DNA of 64,000 nt from Branchinecta lynchi (taxonomy: Eukaryota; Arthropoda; Branchiopoda; Anostraca; Branchinectidae): assembly GCA_023053575.1 (NCBI GenBank), contig JAKZAP010000014.1:22594938-22658937 (forward strand), written 5' to 3'. The translations under genes and the position numbers were made by a program. This document shows, in pieces, positions 31,874-43,360 of this stretch (positions are counted from its first letter, which is position 1; every line of letters begins with the position of its first letter). The notes beneath the pieces were generated by a model. It was not told the DNA's origin. It saw nothing but the letters and a program-made list of their open reading frames with translations, and made no database searches.

Positions 31874-34306
31874 AACAAGAGCTAGAAGCTCATATGACAC
31901 TTGCAAGGCTGGGTCTAAGGAGGAAAGGAGAAATCCTAGAGGCAATAACTCTTGAGATAAGACTTATAATGGGCCCTTGGAAATCCTGAGAGTGTATCGT
32001 TAGCTAAAAAGTATTTTACTTTTGGGATCCCAAAACGTAAGTCGAGGGATACCTGTGACATCGCAAAAGTTGTTCTTCTGTCCGCAAGATAACTCTCAGA
32101 ACGAGATATTTTGATAAAACTTGGTCAGAGGGTTCTTTGGGTCAAGGGTAAAAGTGAAGTTCGTAGATGGGCTCTGTAGCCCTAGATTTAGGGGTGAGGG
32201 AGGGGCCAAATAAGGGGCAAACAAAAATATTATTTAAAAGTTGTTGAGATGGTTGATTTAGGGGTTATGAGACATGCTGAATCCAAATATTGCCGGACAA
32301 GTAGTCCACCGGGAATCCGGCGAAAACCGGACACAAAATTTGTCGACCAATTTTCGGCTATAGCAGTCCTTACCCCTTTATTCTGAAACCAGTATAGCTC
32401 TGCGCATGGATGATGACGACATTCATTTGTTTACTCTGTGGATGTCGGAGAGATCTAGTGAAATCGAAGGTCGAGGGGTTTGATGTATAATGTTCAAACG
32501 AGGAAATATGTTGTTCAAGCGAGGATGTTGTTCAATAAAGATTCACTGGTAAAGTACAGGTCAAGTTCGTAAATGGGTCCTTTAGTCCTATCTTTAGAGG
32601 CAGAGGAGGGGTTTCGAATTTACGAAAAAAACATGTATGTTTATAAGCTAATAAGATATTATTGAGGGGGTAAGGAGTTTTCTTGCTGGACAAATGGTTC
32701 ATCACTAATTCGGCTGAAACTGGAAATTTGGTTGAAGCTCAGAGTTGTTTCTGAAATCGATTAGAGAGATTCGGTATCCGGACCTGGAGACATGCTGAAT
32801 ACATTTTTGAACTTTATTTTAACTGTAAAAATATTCAAGGAATCTGACGAAGATTGAATGGCGAAGACAAGACCCAATTCTTTTAAATCAAATGTTATAT
32901 TTTGGGGATCCTATCGAAATCTTTGGTCTTGTTTCACTTGGCTGTGATGACACGCACTTTAAGGGCGCTAGAAATTCACCTGTAATAACAACCCGTAAAG
33001 CAAAAATGATGATAGGCTCATCGCGAGATCAGGAAAATGTATATTTTGCTGAAAAGTATAGTTTGTACTTTAAGGGATTAACTTGTAAGCAAAATCCTAG
33101 AGGCAAAAATAACCATGGGTCCTTTGGGAATCATGAATTTACATGGTTTGGTAAAAAGTATTTCTTTGACTTTTCGTTTAAGATGCTAAATATGAAGGAG
33201 CTAGAAATTACTTTCTATGCAAAAAAGATCATGGGCTCATGGAGATCATGAAAACATATAATTAGCCTAAAAGTATTTTTTTTTTACTTTGCGGTTAAGA
33301 TGAGTACTTCAAGGTCTTCTAAGCCAATTTTGTCAAGTCTCTAATATTCACCAAGTTTCATCGTCATAGCACATATAGAAGTACCTTCATTCGCGATCAT
33401 CGGAATTCCAGACCCCGCTTCCAACTCCCCCCACAGGGCCCGAATCCGGTCAGGTGCTGTCACTGATATATCTAGGGCTTGTGCTTGTTTGTCCCACCAA
33501 GTTTCATCCCAATCGCTCTACTCTAAGCGTGTCACAAGATTTTCGGTTCTCCCCTCTACCCCCCCACATTCATCAGATCAGGTCCGGACTTGAAATGAGT
33601 CATTTGAGACACGAGGTCGTTCCAAAAATCAAGTTTCATTAAGATCCAATCACCCGTTCGAAAGTTATACCATACCTCAAGATTCGGGAATCCCCTCCCT
33701 CCACTCCCACCACGATGGTTGGATCGGTGAACTGAGTATTTTTAAGCCAATCTTGTCAAGTCTCTAATGTTCAAGCCGTGTTTCATCGTCCTGTCAAATC
33801 TTGAAGTACGTTAACTCGCGATTACCGGAATTCCGGACCCTCCCCCATCCAACTCCCCCCACAGGGCCCGAATTCGGTCTGGTTCTGTCACTGATGTTTC
33901 TTGTGCTTACGCTTGTTCTTCTCACCAAGTTTCATCCCAATCGCTCCACTCTAAGCGTGTCATAAGATTTCCGCCCCCCCCCCTCCGACCCCCCCCCATT
34001 CATCGGATCTGGTCCGGACTTGAAATAGGAAACCTGGGACACGAGGTTTTTCCAAATACCAATTTTCAACCTCAAGATTCCGGATTTCCTCTCCCTCCAT
34101 TCCCCCACGGTCGTCGGATTTGAGAACTGACTATTTCCATGTTAGTTTGGTTGGTTCTCTGATATGACTGCCAAGTTTCATCGTCCAAGCACTTCTGGAA
34201 GTACCCGAACTCGAGAACAGTGGACAGACAGACAAAAAGACCGACCGAAAAGTGATCGGTAGGCATTGGTAGGCTCTATTTCACTTGAGCGAAGCTGCAA
34301 GTGCCA
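31874..34306 (-). mobile_element. Family C repeat, reverse copy, interrupted by family B
   Basis: It starts AACAAGAGCTAGAAGCTCAT and ends CACTTGAGCGAAGC then TGCAAGTGCCA, the mirror of 7637-9368. It is split at 32020/32934 by a family B copy. The right part holds two units with 'accaagtttcatc.caatcgctc' and C-runs. Confidence 0.7.
32021..32933 (+). mobile_element. Family B repeat nested in family C
   Basis: It starts TTTGGGATCCCAAAACG and ends ATCTTTGGTCTTGTT; internal units are degenerate. Its position inside a C copy makes this B insertion younger than that C copy. Confidence 0.75.
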
Positions 34307-35013
34307 TCAAAACTAACTTGTTAGTGCATTTACATCGTGTCTCGATTTAGGGTAGGAGTATTGATCATCCAGATCTAGCTGTCTTACCATTGCAATAGTG
34401 ATCAGAGTTGGTCGGTCGTTGGCTGGTATTTATCCCAAGGATTTTCGGAGTCATTAACAGTTCCATACGGATAAGCTTAGATTCTTCTGAGCTGTATGAT
34501 GAAAGTAAAGAACATCTAATCGTCTGTTTACACGGCACACTTTTTTCTGGACAATCATCCGCAAGGAATCTTATTAGTCTAAATATTTTCCTGCCCTTCT
34601 TCCATATGCCGTCTCTCCACTGGGTACTTACTGGACATCTTTATTGAATTGTTTGTTGATTTGTGATCTGGGCCAAGAGAAGAGACAGAAGTGAAGGACG
34701 AGGTGGGGTTAGGTACAATGGCATTTACAAGGTCTGTAAATGGACAAAAAACGTGTGGGAAATGTACACTTCCTAAGGAAATTAATGAGTTTTCTGAGTC
34801 AGGGGGTCCCGAGCCTTTCTTCAAATAGGGGGGGGGGGGATCCTGGTAAAATTGACCGAGTTGGTAGGCTACCGATTTTTACCGAATTAATTATTTTTTT
34901 CTGAAAACACTCCCAGTTGCTTTCACGAAGCTACAGTGCAAAAATGTGCATGGTCTGTACAAAATCAAGTGTGACGGGAAAATTTGGCTCGTTTTTATGC
35001 TCTTCCATTTCTG
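34307..35013. other. No assignable feature
   Basis: Short chance frames only. A G-run of 11 is present at 34829. Confidence 0.4.
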
Positions 35014-38000
35014 TTTTTGGGATCCCAAAAACGTAAGTGGAGGGATACCTATGACATCGCAAAAGTTGTCGGTCTGTCCGTCCGTCCGTCCTTCTGTCCA
35101 TCTGTAAGCACGATAACTCTTGAAGGGAATGAGATATTTTGATGAAACTTGGTGTGAGGATTCGTTGGGTCGTCGGACCAGTCAAGTTCGTAGATGGGCT
35201 TTGTAGCCCTACATTTAGGGGTGGGGGAGGGGGTTCAAATTAATGGGTAAACAAATTATTTTGAAACAGCTAATTTGATAGTCTATTATGGGGTAAGAAG
35301 ACATGCTGAACACGATGTTGAAAACCATTTTGTCATCGGACAAGTAGTTCGCCCGGAATCCGGCCAAAACCGGGAAGTTTGTTAAAAGTAAAACTTTTAT
35401 TTAAAGTTGATTAAATGTTCGATTTAGAGGTAGGAAGGCATGCTGAGGACGATGATGAAAACCATTTTCTTGACGGACAAGTAGTTCACCCGGGATCCGT
35501 CCCAAACCGGAAAGTTTGTTAAAATTAAAAGTTTTATTTGGAGTTAATTAGATGTTCGATTTAGGGCAAGAAGACATGCTGAACACTTATGTGAAAAAAT
35601 TTTCTACCTGGACATATAGTTCCCCCCGAATCCGGCCAAAACCGGATAATTGTTAGAAGCTTAAGTTTTATTTCTAGTTGATAAGATAACCGATTTAAGG
35701 GTAAGAAGAGATGCTGAATCCGTGTTTGACAATCATATTTTACCCGGAAATATAGTTCGACCGGAATCCGGCTGGAGTCGGAAAATTTGTTTATTTGAAG
35801 TTGATTAGATGTTTCTTATTTGGGAAAGAAGATACCCTGAGTTCGTTTTTGAGTTTCTTTTTTGGCCTGACAAGTAGTTCTGGAGTTCGACCGAAACCGG
35901 GAAATTGGCAGAAGTGACTGGAAGTTTTCGTCAAAACAGATATGACTTACGGGGTAAACACACATGCTGAATCCATATCTGAACTTGGTTTTCTCAGATG
36001 ACTAGCTATTTGGCCTTAATTGTGTTGCGAGAGCAACACTTTGGTTTTGTCCTCGTTTTTTTTTTTTTTTTTTTCCTATGCCGCCGATTTTATTTTATTC
36101 CTGGTAACTGGGAAGGGTCTAACCTGTGCGGTTTTTACGGAAAGTGTGGACCTTTGGCCGGATTGATGAATATGACATTACATTTTGGAAAGCTCCGTAG
36201 AACTCTTGCCTGGGGCCAATAAGGATGGTTTTTGCTTGTCCTCGAGCCAGAGCCTACGGTTTGCGAAGTGAAGTGGAGTTGTATAGCCTATGTCAGAGAG
36301 GACCATCTGAAGTTGTGTAGCGAACCTTTCGTTTCATCAAACCATGTTTCTGATTTCGAGTGGAAAGCTCCGTTCTAGCACGCAAGCAGGCAGGCACCAG
36401 TTTCAAATTGAAGATGGACTAAAATCTATAAGTGTTAAATATATGCGGCAGTTACCCGGCCCCACAGCCAACATATCTTCCTTGAGTGATAAATAGAAAA
36501 ATCTACAGAGACAAAAAAGTGGCTTTTTCCCACGGGTCCGAAAGTGCTGCCATCTATTGTTTCTATCCATTTATCTGAGCGATTTCAGCTGAGTTTATCG
36601 TTCGTTTTTTGCACTTGGGTTTGCGGTAGACAAATGGTATCACATGTGCCTCTTAAACTTTCAAAGTTCTCTCATTGCTAAAGAAATTAGAGCTTATCCT
36701 TTGCTCCTTTCTAAGCGGTGACGTTAGAAAGTTGGCCTACGGCAGAAAAAGTCAACTTTTGAACTAAGACAGGTAGAATTTTTTTTTCGACGGCAATCGA
36801 TAGCAGTTGATGAGCTGATCAAAGTATATCTCATCCATTTTTTGGTACAAAATTTCCTTCATGAGATACACCAGTTGGAAAATTTCAAGGGGTTGACAAC
36901 TTCAGTAGTAAGGTACAGACTGAAACCAAAAACAGGCGATAACAGTTGTGAGAAATGTAGGGGACCTGTAAGCAACAGTCGACTGTTAGCTCATACTCAT
37001 CTTCGGCGATGAGGGGTTTTCAGCTTTTGCTACTTGGTGTATCTGTTATTTGTTTCCGGTGTATTCGATGGTAAGAACAATTGGGTTCCCAATGGTAAGA
37101 TATGCAAGGGAATTGTAAGTAGTAATCGGCTGTTATGCTACAGTCATCTTCAGCGATGAGGAGTTTGCAACTTCTGCTAGCTGGTGTACTTGCTAGCTGG
37201 TGTACCTGGTATTTGGTTCCGGTGTATTCGATGGTAAGGACAATTTGGTTTCCAATCATAAGACATCATAGGGACTTTAGTAATAATCGGCTGTTATGAT
37301 ACACTCATCTTCAGCGATGAGAGGCTTGCAACTTTTTGCTAGCTCGTGTACCCATTATTTTTATCCGGTGAAATTTGATGTCTATCACGGAAGAGGGACT
37401 TGTAAGTAAGAATTATTTCACGAGGGGCTAGAAATTTGTGCAAACTGGTGCACATTGTATGCGATTTCTATAAATCTGACGGTAAGAAAGTTAGTATCCA
37501 TGGTCGATCGCTGTAACCTAGGGGTACAAACGATACTGTAAAACAATGAGGTAGTTCGTAATAACTAATAGTGTCATCTGTGGTATTATAATCCTGAAAA
37601 GTTACGGATAGCTTTATAATATAAGCTAGTTTACATAAGATATTGTTCCAAGTTTTCATCCGTCACGATGTCTACGATTGAAAAGGATAAAGTTCAACTG
37701 ACTGCAAAGTCAATTTAGTCCCTTTTTTCGATATTCTTTGTTGATGTTAGGGCAATCGATAGCCCTTGATGAGCTGATCAAAGTATATGTCATCCATTTT
37801 TTAAACAAAAATCCTTCATGAGATAAACCAGTTAAAAAAATTTTCAAGGGGTTGACAACTTCAGTAGTAAGGTACACACTGAAGCAAAAATAGGCGATAC
37901 CTATTTGTTGTTAGTGATCCTGAAAAGTTACGGATAGCTTTATAATACCAACTAGATTATATAAGATATTTTCCCAAGTTTTCATCGGTCACGATGTCTA

Positions 38001-38410
38001 CGATTGAAACGGATAAAGTTCAACTGACTGCAAAGTCAATTTAGTCCCTTCTTCCGATATTCTTTTGTTGTTGTTTTTGCAACGCTGAAGAATAGCTTTT
38101 GATCATTTGATTATTCTTTTTAGAACATACAGTTTTAAAAAGCTCCAATAAGTTGACAACTTCAGCATTTAACCGACAGCGAAGGAACAAAACCGAAGTG
38201 TTGCTTTCGCAACTCTTTAGTCGGCGAAGCCGGACAAAGGTTGCCGCAACACTTCCCGTTGTCCAGGCAACGTAGGTCTAGTCTGTTTCTGAATTTTAAT
38301 TGTAAAAATGTTCAAGGAGTCTGGCGATGACTGGATCTGGCTAAGAGAAGACCCAGTTGTCTGGATCAGATATTGAATTTTTGGGATCCCATCGAAACCT
38401 TTGGTCTTGT
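35014..38410 (+). mobile_element. Family B repeat, forward, interrupted by a Helitron-like element
   Basis: It starts TTTTTGGGATCCCAAAAACG and ends CCTTTGGTCTTGT at 38410. Units recur at about 35291, 35428, 35564, 35699, 35822 and 35951 (spacing about 123-137 bp). The copy is cut at 36019/38282. Confidence 0.85.
36020..38281 (+). mobile_element. Non-autonomous Helitron-like element, 2,262 bp
   Basis: It is inserted between A36019 and T38282 of family B; the uninterrupted paralogue at about 48968 reads TGGCCTTAATCTGTTCCTG. The right end is CTAG preceded, 7 bp away, by a hairpin (CGTTG-TCCAGG-CAACG, 38257-38272). A|T insertion, a CTRR end, a 3' hairpin and no target duplication are Helitron hallmarks. 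The left end begins TTGTG where canonical Helitrons have TC. Near both ends are inverted copies of GTTGCGAGAGCAACACTT-type sequence. Internal repeats include three units with ATCTTCAGCGATGAG (near 37005, 37150, 37310) and a duplicated block (36785 and 37745). No Rep/helicase frame. Confidence 0.8.
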
Positions 38411-38640
38411 GTTTCAGAGAAACGCCGTCACTAGCCTTTTACCTTTTGGGGACGTCCAGTTTTGCCAACAGGACTTGAACGTATGCCGACAAAAAACGCC
38501 GTTGCTGCAAACGCCAACCGCCTTTTCCCGCCGAAACCGCCTTTTTCTAGCTTTTAATGAGGTCCAGGCCACCCAAAATTCCAAGCCCACGAACGAAACG
38601 ACTCGGAGAAATCGAAAATGATCATATTGAGCCGAATTAT
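38411..38640. repeat. Relic of the hAT family of 22626-24588
   Basis: GCCGTCACTAGCCTTTTACC and TTTTGGGGACGTCC match the left end of the 22626 element, followed by ATGCCGACAAAAA. No right end is seen. Confidence 0.55.
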
Positions 38641-38947
38641 AAGTCTTAGGTACTTGAAACTATTGACTGATTCAGCATTAACCACATCTTCGGTAAGGCT
38701 GTTCCAAAGACCAACAGTTCTGTGAACACAACTCTACATATCACGTCCTTGTGAATCGCGAGCTTGAACGTGTGCTCCCTGTGATGCCGGTTAATAATGA
38801 ATTTCATTAAATCTGTCAGTTCAAAGTTATCGTTAGGCTACTGCCGTTGATTTATTCGAACTAAAGTATGGACAAGAAAATATATGTTTACTCAATTTTC
38901 CTGGTGGACCAGTATTCGGCTGGAAACAGGCGATAACCTGAATCTAT
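38641..38947. other. No assignable feature
   Basis: Nothing recognised. Confidence 0.35.
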
Positions 38948-39234
38948 GAGCGTGTTCCACACTTCTAACAATAGTAACTATTAGTTGCTATTTCCGTTCC
39001 AAGATCACGAAAAGCTACAACCCTGGCCGTTCCAACCTTCACGAAATAGTAACTATTTGCTTACCATGCTCCGGAGCGTAGTAAGCGTGGTAAGTGCGGA
39101 TCTTTGTAACAAGGTTAGCCCGTGGCAAGATATTTTGGTGAAAATAGGAAAAATGCGTTCCAGCCTTGACGCCAAGAAGCCAGAATTCGTGATGTCATGC
39201 GTAGTAACTACGGTAAGTAGTGCGGAACACGCTC
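38948..39234. mobile_element. Family F MITE, copy 2
   Basis: The 22-bp inverted ends begin GAGCGTGTTCC and match at 19 of 22 positions. The body matches 6324-6610. It is 287 bp without coding capacity. Confidence 0.75.
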
Positions 39235-39846
39235 TAGGTAATCCTTGTTCAAGTCGTTTAGAGAGTCGTTGTGGGTAAGCAGACATGCTATCAGTTTGTC
39301 TTCTCGTTTTACTGATTGCTCGATAGTTCGTATGGGCTCCTGCTAATGTTTCGAATGGCCTTGCATTCTGACGTTGTAAAGCGTGTATAGTGTCGATAGG
39401 GGGGGGGGGGGGGGGGGGGGCGTAACATGCAAACACCTTCCGGTTTCTTTTTGTTACCGTGTCTATAGTTTGGCCGGGTTCGCCGGACTCAGGCAAACAC
39501 TGGCAATATCGAAGCTTTGTTGAGTTGGTAGTGTCGATGTAAGGACGCGATGGCTGAATCCAACCATGTGCTTAGTTGTCCATGTGCTTCGTTAAATTGT
39601 ACACCGGGAGTCTGGTGTACAATGTACATTTCTGAAGAACCACAATTCTGTGATAACATTCAAATTGCTGAATCAGGATGTTCTATGAGTTGTCAACTCG
39701 TATCGACAATCCGGTCGTAATTTTTGGTCAGACCAGAAATTAAGGACAGTCAAGTGTTACCTGCTGAATCTGGTTAAGGGGTCGATTTGAACATGCTTAA
39801 GAGAAAAATCTGAATTTGTATTATTTAACTACTGGATGTACCTCCA
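39235..39846. other. Unassigned, with a 22-G run
   Basis: 39399-39420 is an uninterrupted run of 22 G. The run length may be unreliable in the assembly. No gene is seen. Confidence 0.5.
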
Positions 39847-40317
39847 TTAATCCCATAAACGAAAATATCCATAGAAGAATAAAATTACTGTGTATAAAAC
39901 AAAAGAAAACTGGACATCTACAAGACTCGATTGTCTGGAACAAGAAGCCAAATGCGAAATCCAGTTTGGTACCGCGCCGTAACCTTTTGTATTTTTGAAA
40001 CATAAGTAGGCTACATGTGCCATGTTCGCCTGAGGCTTGGAAACAAGTTCCGTTTTGGATTTGCAATAGAGCGGAACATATATTTTCTCTTTGCTTCCGG
40101 GAAATAGTTGCTGCAGTCGTGACTTGATCACCGGGAATGAAGGATGTCCCCGAGGCTGAGAGGAATAATGCATTAGCTCTGACGGAAATCCGATGTTGGA
40201 CATGTACTGGATGGTCCTTGATAGTAACTCGGGGTTTTGCTGTAGGGATCGAGTTCCTGGAGAAAGAATGATTGAAGGAAAATGCAGCATGTGTAGTTCT
40301 GGTCTACTTTCTTCCAT
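39847..40317 (-). CDS. Hypothetical 156-codon frame; faint mTERF-like pattern
   Basis: On the minus strand an ATG at 40317 opens 156 codons (the frame is open 14 codons further upstream). The central part, NPELLSRTIQYMSNIGF then PSELMHYSSQPRG and PVIKSRLQQLF, has the spacing of helical mTERF repeats (P..LL, later G-F, later a P and a distal R-L..L). These proteins act in mitochondrial or organellar nucleic-acid metabolism. The resemblance is only by eye. The last 35 or so residues look random, so a splice site within the frame is possible. No start context or neighbouring exon was found. It may be a decayed exon or chance. Confidence 0.3.
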   Translation of the reverse strand: MEESRPELHMLHFPSIILSPGTRSLQQNPELLSRTIQYMSNIGFPSELMHYSSQPRGHPSFPVIKSRLQQLFPGSKEKIYVPLYCKSKTELVSKPQANMAHVAYLCFKNTKGYGAVPNWISHLASCSRQSSLVDVQFSFVLYTVILFFYGYFRLWD

Positions 40318-40500
40318 TCTTCTATAGGAGACGTCGAGCTTTGAGCTACGTGCACTCACAGTCCGATAATATATAGCGTCCGAAATTCACGTTACTATTG
40401 GTAAACCTGCAAAGCTACACTAGCTTTTGTTATTCTGTTTATTTTGATTCAGTAATGATTTTTCGGGTCGAAGCTATAGACAAAGAAAGCCGCAAATTCA
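40318..40500. other. No assignable feature
   Basis: Short spacer before a foldback element. Confidence 0.35.
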
Positions 40501-40974
40501 GGGTCACTGGAAAACCGGAACCCGGAACCTCCGCCACCGGAACCGATGGCTTTGGAAAACCGGAACATGAAACGGGAAAACCGGAACCGATGGCTCAGTT
40601 TCAATCAGCTACAGGGAAAATGGAAGACCGGAACTTGGGAATGGAAAACCGGAACATGTGGTCTTGGGGAACGATTTTTCGCTGAACACATTGCACGTTC
40701 ACTTTCTTTCTTTGCTTCTGTGTGTCCCTTAATCCAAAACATTGAACTTATATGAAAACTTGTATTAAACATGAAACATATTCCGTCAAAACCCAAGTCA
40801 ATTGCCGAGGACCACATGTTCCTGTTTTTCATTACCACACGTTCCGGTTTTCCATTTTCCTATAGCAGATTGAAACTGAGCCATCGGTTCCGGTTTTCCA
40901 GTTTTATGTTCCGGTTTTCCAAAGCCATCGGTTCAGGTTTCGGAGGTTCTGGGGTTCCGGTTTTCCAGTGACCC
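40501..40974. mobile_element. Foldback element with CCGGAAC tandem motifs
   Basis: The arms (about 40501-40670 and 40808-40974) are inverted copies. The ends are GGGTCACTGGAAAACCGG and its reverse complement. GGAAAACCGGAAC recurs in each arm. The flanks CAAATTCA (40493-40500) and CAAGTTCG (40975-40982) match at 6 of 8 and may be an old target duplication. Frames here reflect the repeats only. Confidence 0.75.
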
Positions 40975-40984
40975 CAAGTTCGTG

Positions 40985-41225
40985 CCACAGGAAGAACTAG
41001 TGCTGAGATTCTAATCTAAATCTCAGCTCTAGTTTACAGTGGTCTCCGAAAAGTAATTGTGAATAGGATATTTATAGTCGGTAGAAGCTTCAGTTATTTA
41101 TGGCAGGTTCGATTCTTCCATTCTCTGACGTTGTCCTTGACGTTCGACGGCCTGACTAGCCGTCAATAAATAATATCGCTGCTAATGCGTCGTCTGACGT
41201 ATCTATTATACCCGATTGAACGAGA
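40985..41225 (+). mobile_element. PLE 3'-region relic with inverted junction
   Basis: ACTAGTGCTGAGATT and AATCTCAGCTCTAGT face each other at 40998-41034. The segment ATTTATAGTCGGTAGAAGC and TTCAGTTATTTATGGCAGG is as in 14904-14942, followed by a decayed ribozyme (CCTGACTAG) and TGACGTATC. It confirms that inverted joins are common for this family. Confidence 0.65.
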
Positions 41226-41299
41226 ATATCGTTAGACTGTGCGTCTATCTTTTCAATTCATTCCAGTTCTTTCAGCGTTGGTTTTCGCTTTCCGTTGGT

Positions 41300-41540
41300 A
41301 CTTAGCTTAATTTATTTATTTCTTTAAAACCCAACGGCCAACAAGGGTGACACTTAATACTAAACAGTAAACGGGGACTGAACCCGGTAAAAAACTGGGA
41401 GTATCAGCGTCAGATACAACATGCCAGGAAATCAGCAGCGTGCTCGAAAACTCTAGATTACGATTCTGCAGAGAAAGAGTAGAAAAACGCCTGTTATCAG
41501 ACCATAAACCCTGGATAAAGCCACCTACATGTTGCTGCAT
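41300..41540 (-). other. Possible LINE 3' tail, otherwise unassigned
   Basis: AATTTATTTATTTCTTTAAA at 41309 resembles the reverse of a microsatellite-tailed LINE 3' end, as at 45301 and 62125. Weak. Confidence 0.3.
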
Positions 41541-41541
41541 T

Positions 41542-41795
41542 ATCGCTGATCATGCAGTGGCTGCTGCATGAAAACGAAATTGGACAAAGGTCGTAATCAT
41601 GCAGCCGCCGCTGGTTGGAAATGAACTCAAATGAACTCAATCGCTGATCATGCAGTGGCCGCTGCATGAAAACGAAATTGGACAAAGGCCGTAATCATGC
41701 AGCGGCCACTGTATGGAAACAAAATCAAATGGGGTCGCTGGTCATGCAGTGGCCGCTGCATGAAAACGAAATTGGACAAAGGTCGTAATCAGCAA
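41542..41795 (+). repeat. Tandem repeat, about 96-bp unit, 2.5 copies
   Basis: The TCGCTGATCATGCAGTGG phrase starts units at 41542, 41641 and 41735 (spacing 99 and 94). Each contains GCATGAAAACGAAATTGG and the palindrome-like GCAGTGGCCGCTGC. Frames on the minus strand echo the repeat. Confidence 0.8.
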
Positions 41796-42283
41796 CCTAT
41801 ATGTTGCTTTATCCACACCTGCGCTCGCAAGAGCACTGTTTGGTCCTTCCAAAAAGACTGGTAAATAGTATGGGGAAGAGAACTCCACCAGAATAGAAAT
41901 GAGCTGCTGAAAATACCATCCCATTTGAGACGAATTGCTGTTTTGTAAATGCAGTTTGATGCTGTGAACAAGCGACCAGTGTTGAAATCGTACGTGCTCG
42001 TGGACTGGAATTCTTGCCAGGATTACGCACCACCATCGAGTCCGTATGGAAAAGTTTGAGATTTTTTTCAGGCCTGGTATGTACTTCAATCACCAGCCGA
42101 ATTTTCTTCACTTTTGTCATAAAGCTAACAAAAATTCTTCACGCCCATACGTAATTGATCGTGCCGAAAGTCCTGGTAAGAATTTAAGTCCGCAAGCACT
42201 CTCGGCTCAAAGTGGTCTGCCAAATTTCATCACTGTAGAGAAAGCTGAACTGAAAAGCTGGCATAGTGAATCAAGTATAAAGT
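41796..42283. repeat. Family Q-like sequence
   Basis: GTGCTCGTGGACTGGAATTC with GCACCACCATC...CGTATGGAAAAG (about 41994-42050) matches the family Q copy at 7468 and sequence near 53886. The boundaries are unclear. Confidence 0.45.
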
Positions 42284-42523
42284 AATGGTCCATTTACACA
42301 CTGCGTAAAATCCGAGCGTATTTTGAAATCCGAGCGTTTTTTACGCACGTTTTGAGCTTGAAAAGATTTCTAGCAATACGGACGCATTTAAATACAAAAC
42401 GGACCGATTTCTCTAATACGTCCGTATTGCTAGAAATGTTTTCAAGCTCAAAACGTGCGTAAAATACGCTTGGATTTCAAAATACGCTCGGATTTTACGC
42501 AGTGTGTAAACCCACCTTAAGTA
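42284..42523. mobile_element. Near-perfect long-hairpin MITE
   Basis: Arms of about 110 bp pair across a centre near 42408. The ends carry TTTACACACTGCGTAAAATC and its reverse complement; inner parts GACGCATT/AATACGTC and TTTCTAGCAATACGGACG also pair. AAGTAA occurs beside both ends (about 42281, 42524). A relic lies near 63578-63622. No frame. Confidence 0.8.
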
Positions 42524-43199
42524 AGTAAGACCGCGATCAGCAAGACCTGTCCATAGCATTAAGCTTAGCACCCAGAAACGCGAAAATATTTACAAGAATT
42601 CGACTTCCGAGTCGAAAATGCAGAAGCACAGTTTGTTGCCCTGTATTGTGGTGGATTCGCCCATCTGTACAGGAATCCGCCTCCTCTGGGAACGAGGGTT
42701 TAATATTACAGCTCGGTTTATGAAAGTATCTCGGAAATCTTGTTGCATCTGTTTAGTGGTAGCTCCGACCCCAAAAATCTTGATGGAATCAAAATAAACA
42801 GAATGACAGAAGTACTGAATACTAGCCATCTACTGTTCTCTCTTCGCTTATAATTCACGCGAGAGGCTGAGAGCCCAACTTTTTTGGACAATTCCCTAAG
42901 CTATCACCAGAGCACGCGATTGGCTTGAACCGAATGGAATGGAAGTTCAATCTTTAAATTTATAAACTGTGAAAGAGAACTTTGACTCCTCTCTTCGTTT
43001 CAGATCCCTCCAGAATATCGACATGTCCGGAACAGACGTCAGGGATGGAATCAGACTATGCAAGAAAGTCTGAGGCAAGAGTCCTATCCCATAATTGATT
43101 CAGAACCTTCCGGCCAAGGTAGGGTTGATTTGAAATATATCGCCCGCCCGAGATATTGGGTGGTTCCGAAAATCACCACGATCTTTTTGCCAACGCTCG
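42524..43199. other. Unassigned; includes family I unit
   Basis: At about 43058-43150 the sequence (TGCAAGAAAGTCTGAGGC; ATAATTGATTCAGAACC) matches the repeated unit at 45100-46200. The rest is unassigned. Confidence 0.45.
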
Positions 43200-43204
43200 G
43201 AATG

Positions 43205-43350
43205 CCCGTGCCCGTAGTTCAAAATGCCCGCGATCAAAATGCCCACTACTCAAAATGACCACAAGTGAGGTCGAAGACCCCAAAATCGCAATCGCCCAAA
43301 ATGCCCAAGGCTCAAAACGCCGACAAAAAAAATGCCCAAGGTGAGACTAA
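43205..43350 (+). repeat. Minisatellite, about 17-bp unit (CAAAATGCCC)
   Basis: CAAAATGCCC or near variants recur about every 17 bp (GTTCAAAATGCCCGCGA, then further units to 43342). The same unit appears reverse-complemented at 44940-45065 on the far side of a family C element. Confidence 0.75.
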
Positions 43351-43360
43351 AATCGTCCTT

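Noticed and set aside
40398..40685. 95-codon frame with KPEPG/NRNM-type repeats
   Set aside because: It is the translation of GGAAAACCGGAAC repeats in the foldback element and its mirror image appears in the other arm.
43205..43350. Possible CRISPR-like array of short repeats
   Set aside because: The units are contiguous and imperfect, with no unique spacers, and the context is an animal genome; it is a minisatellite.
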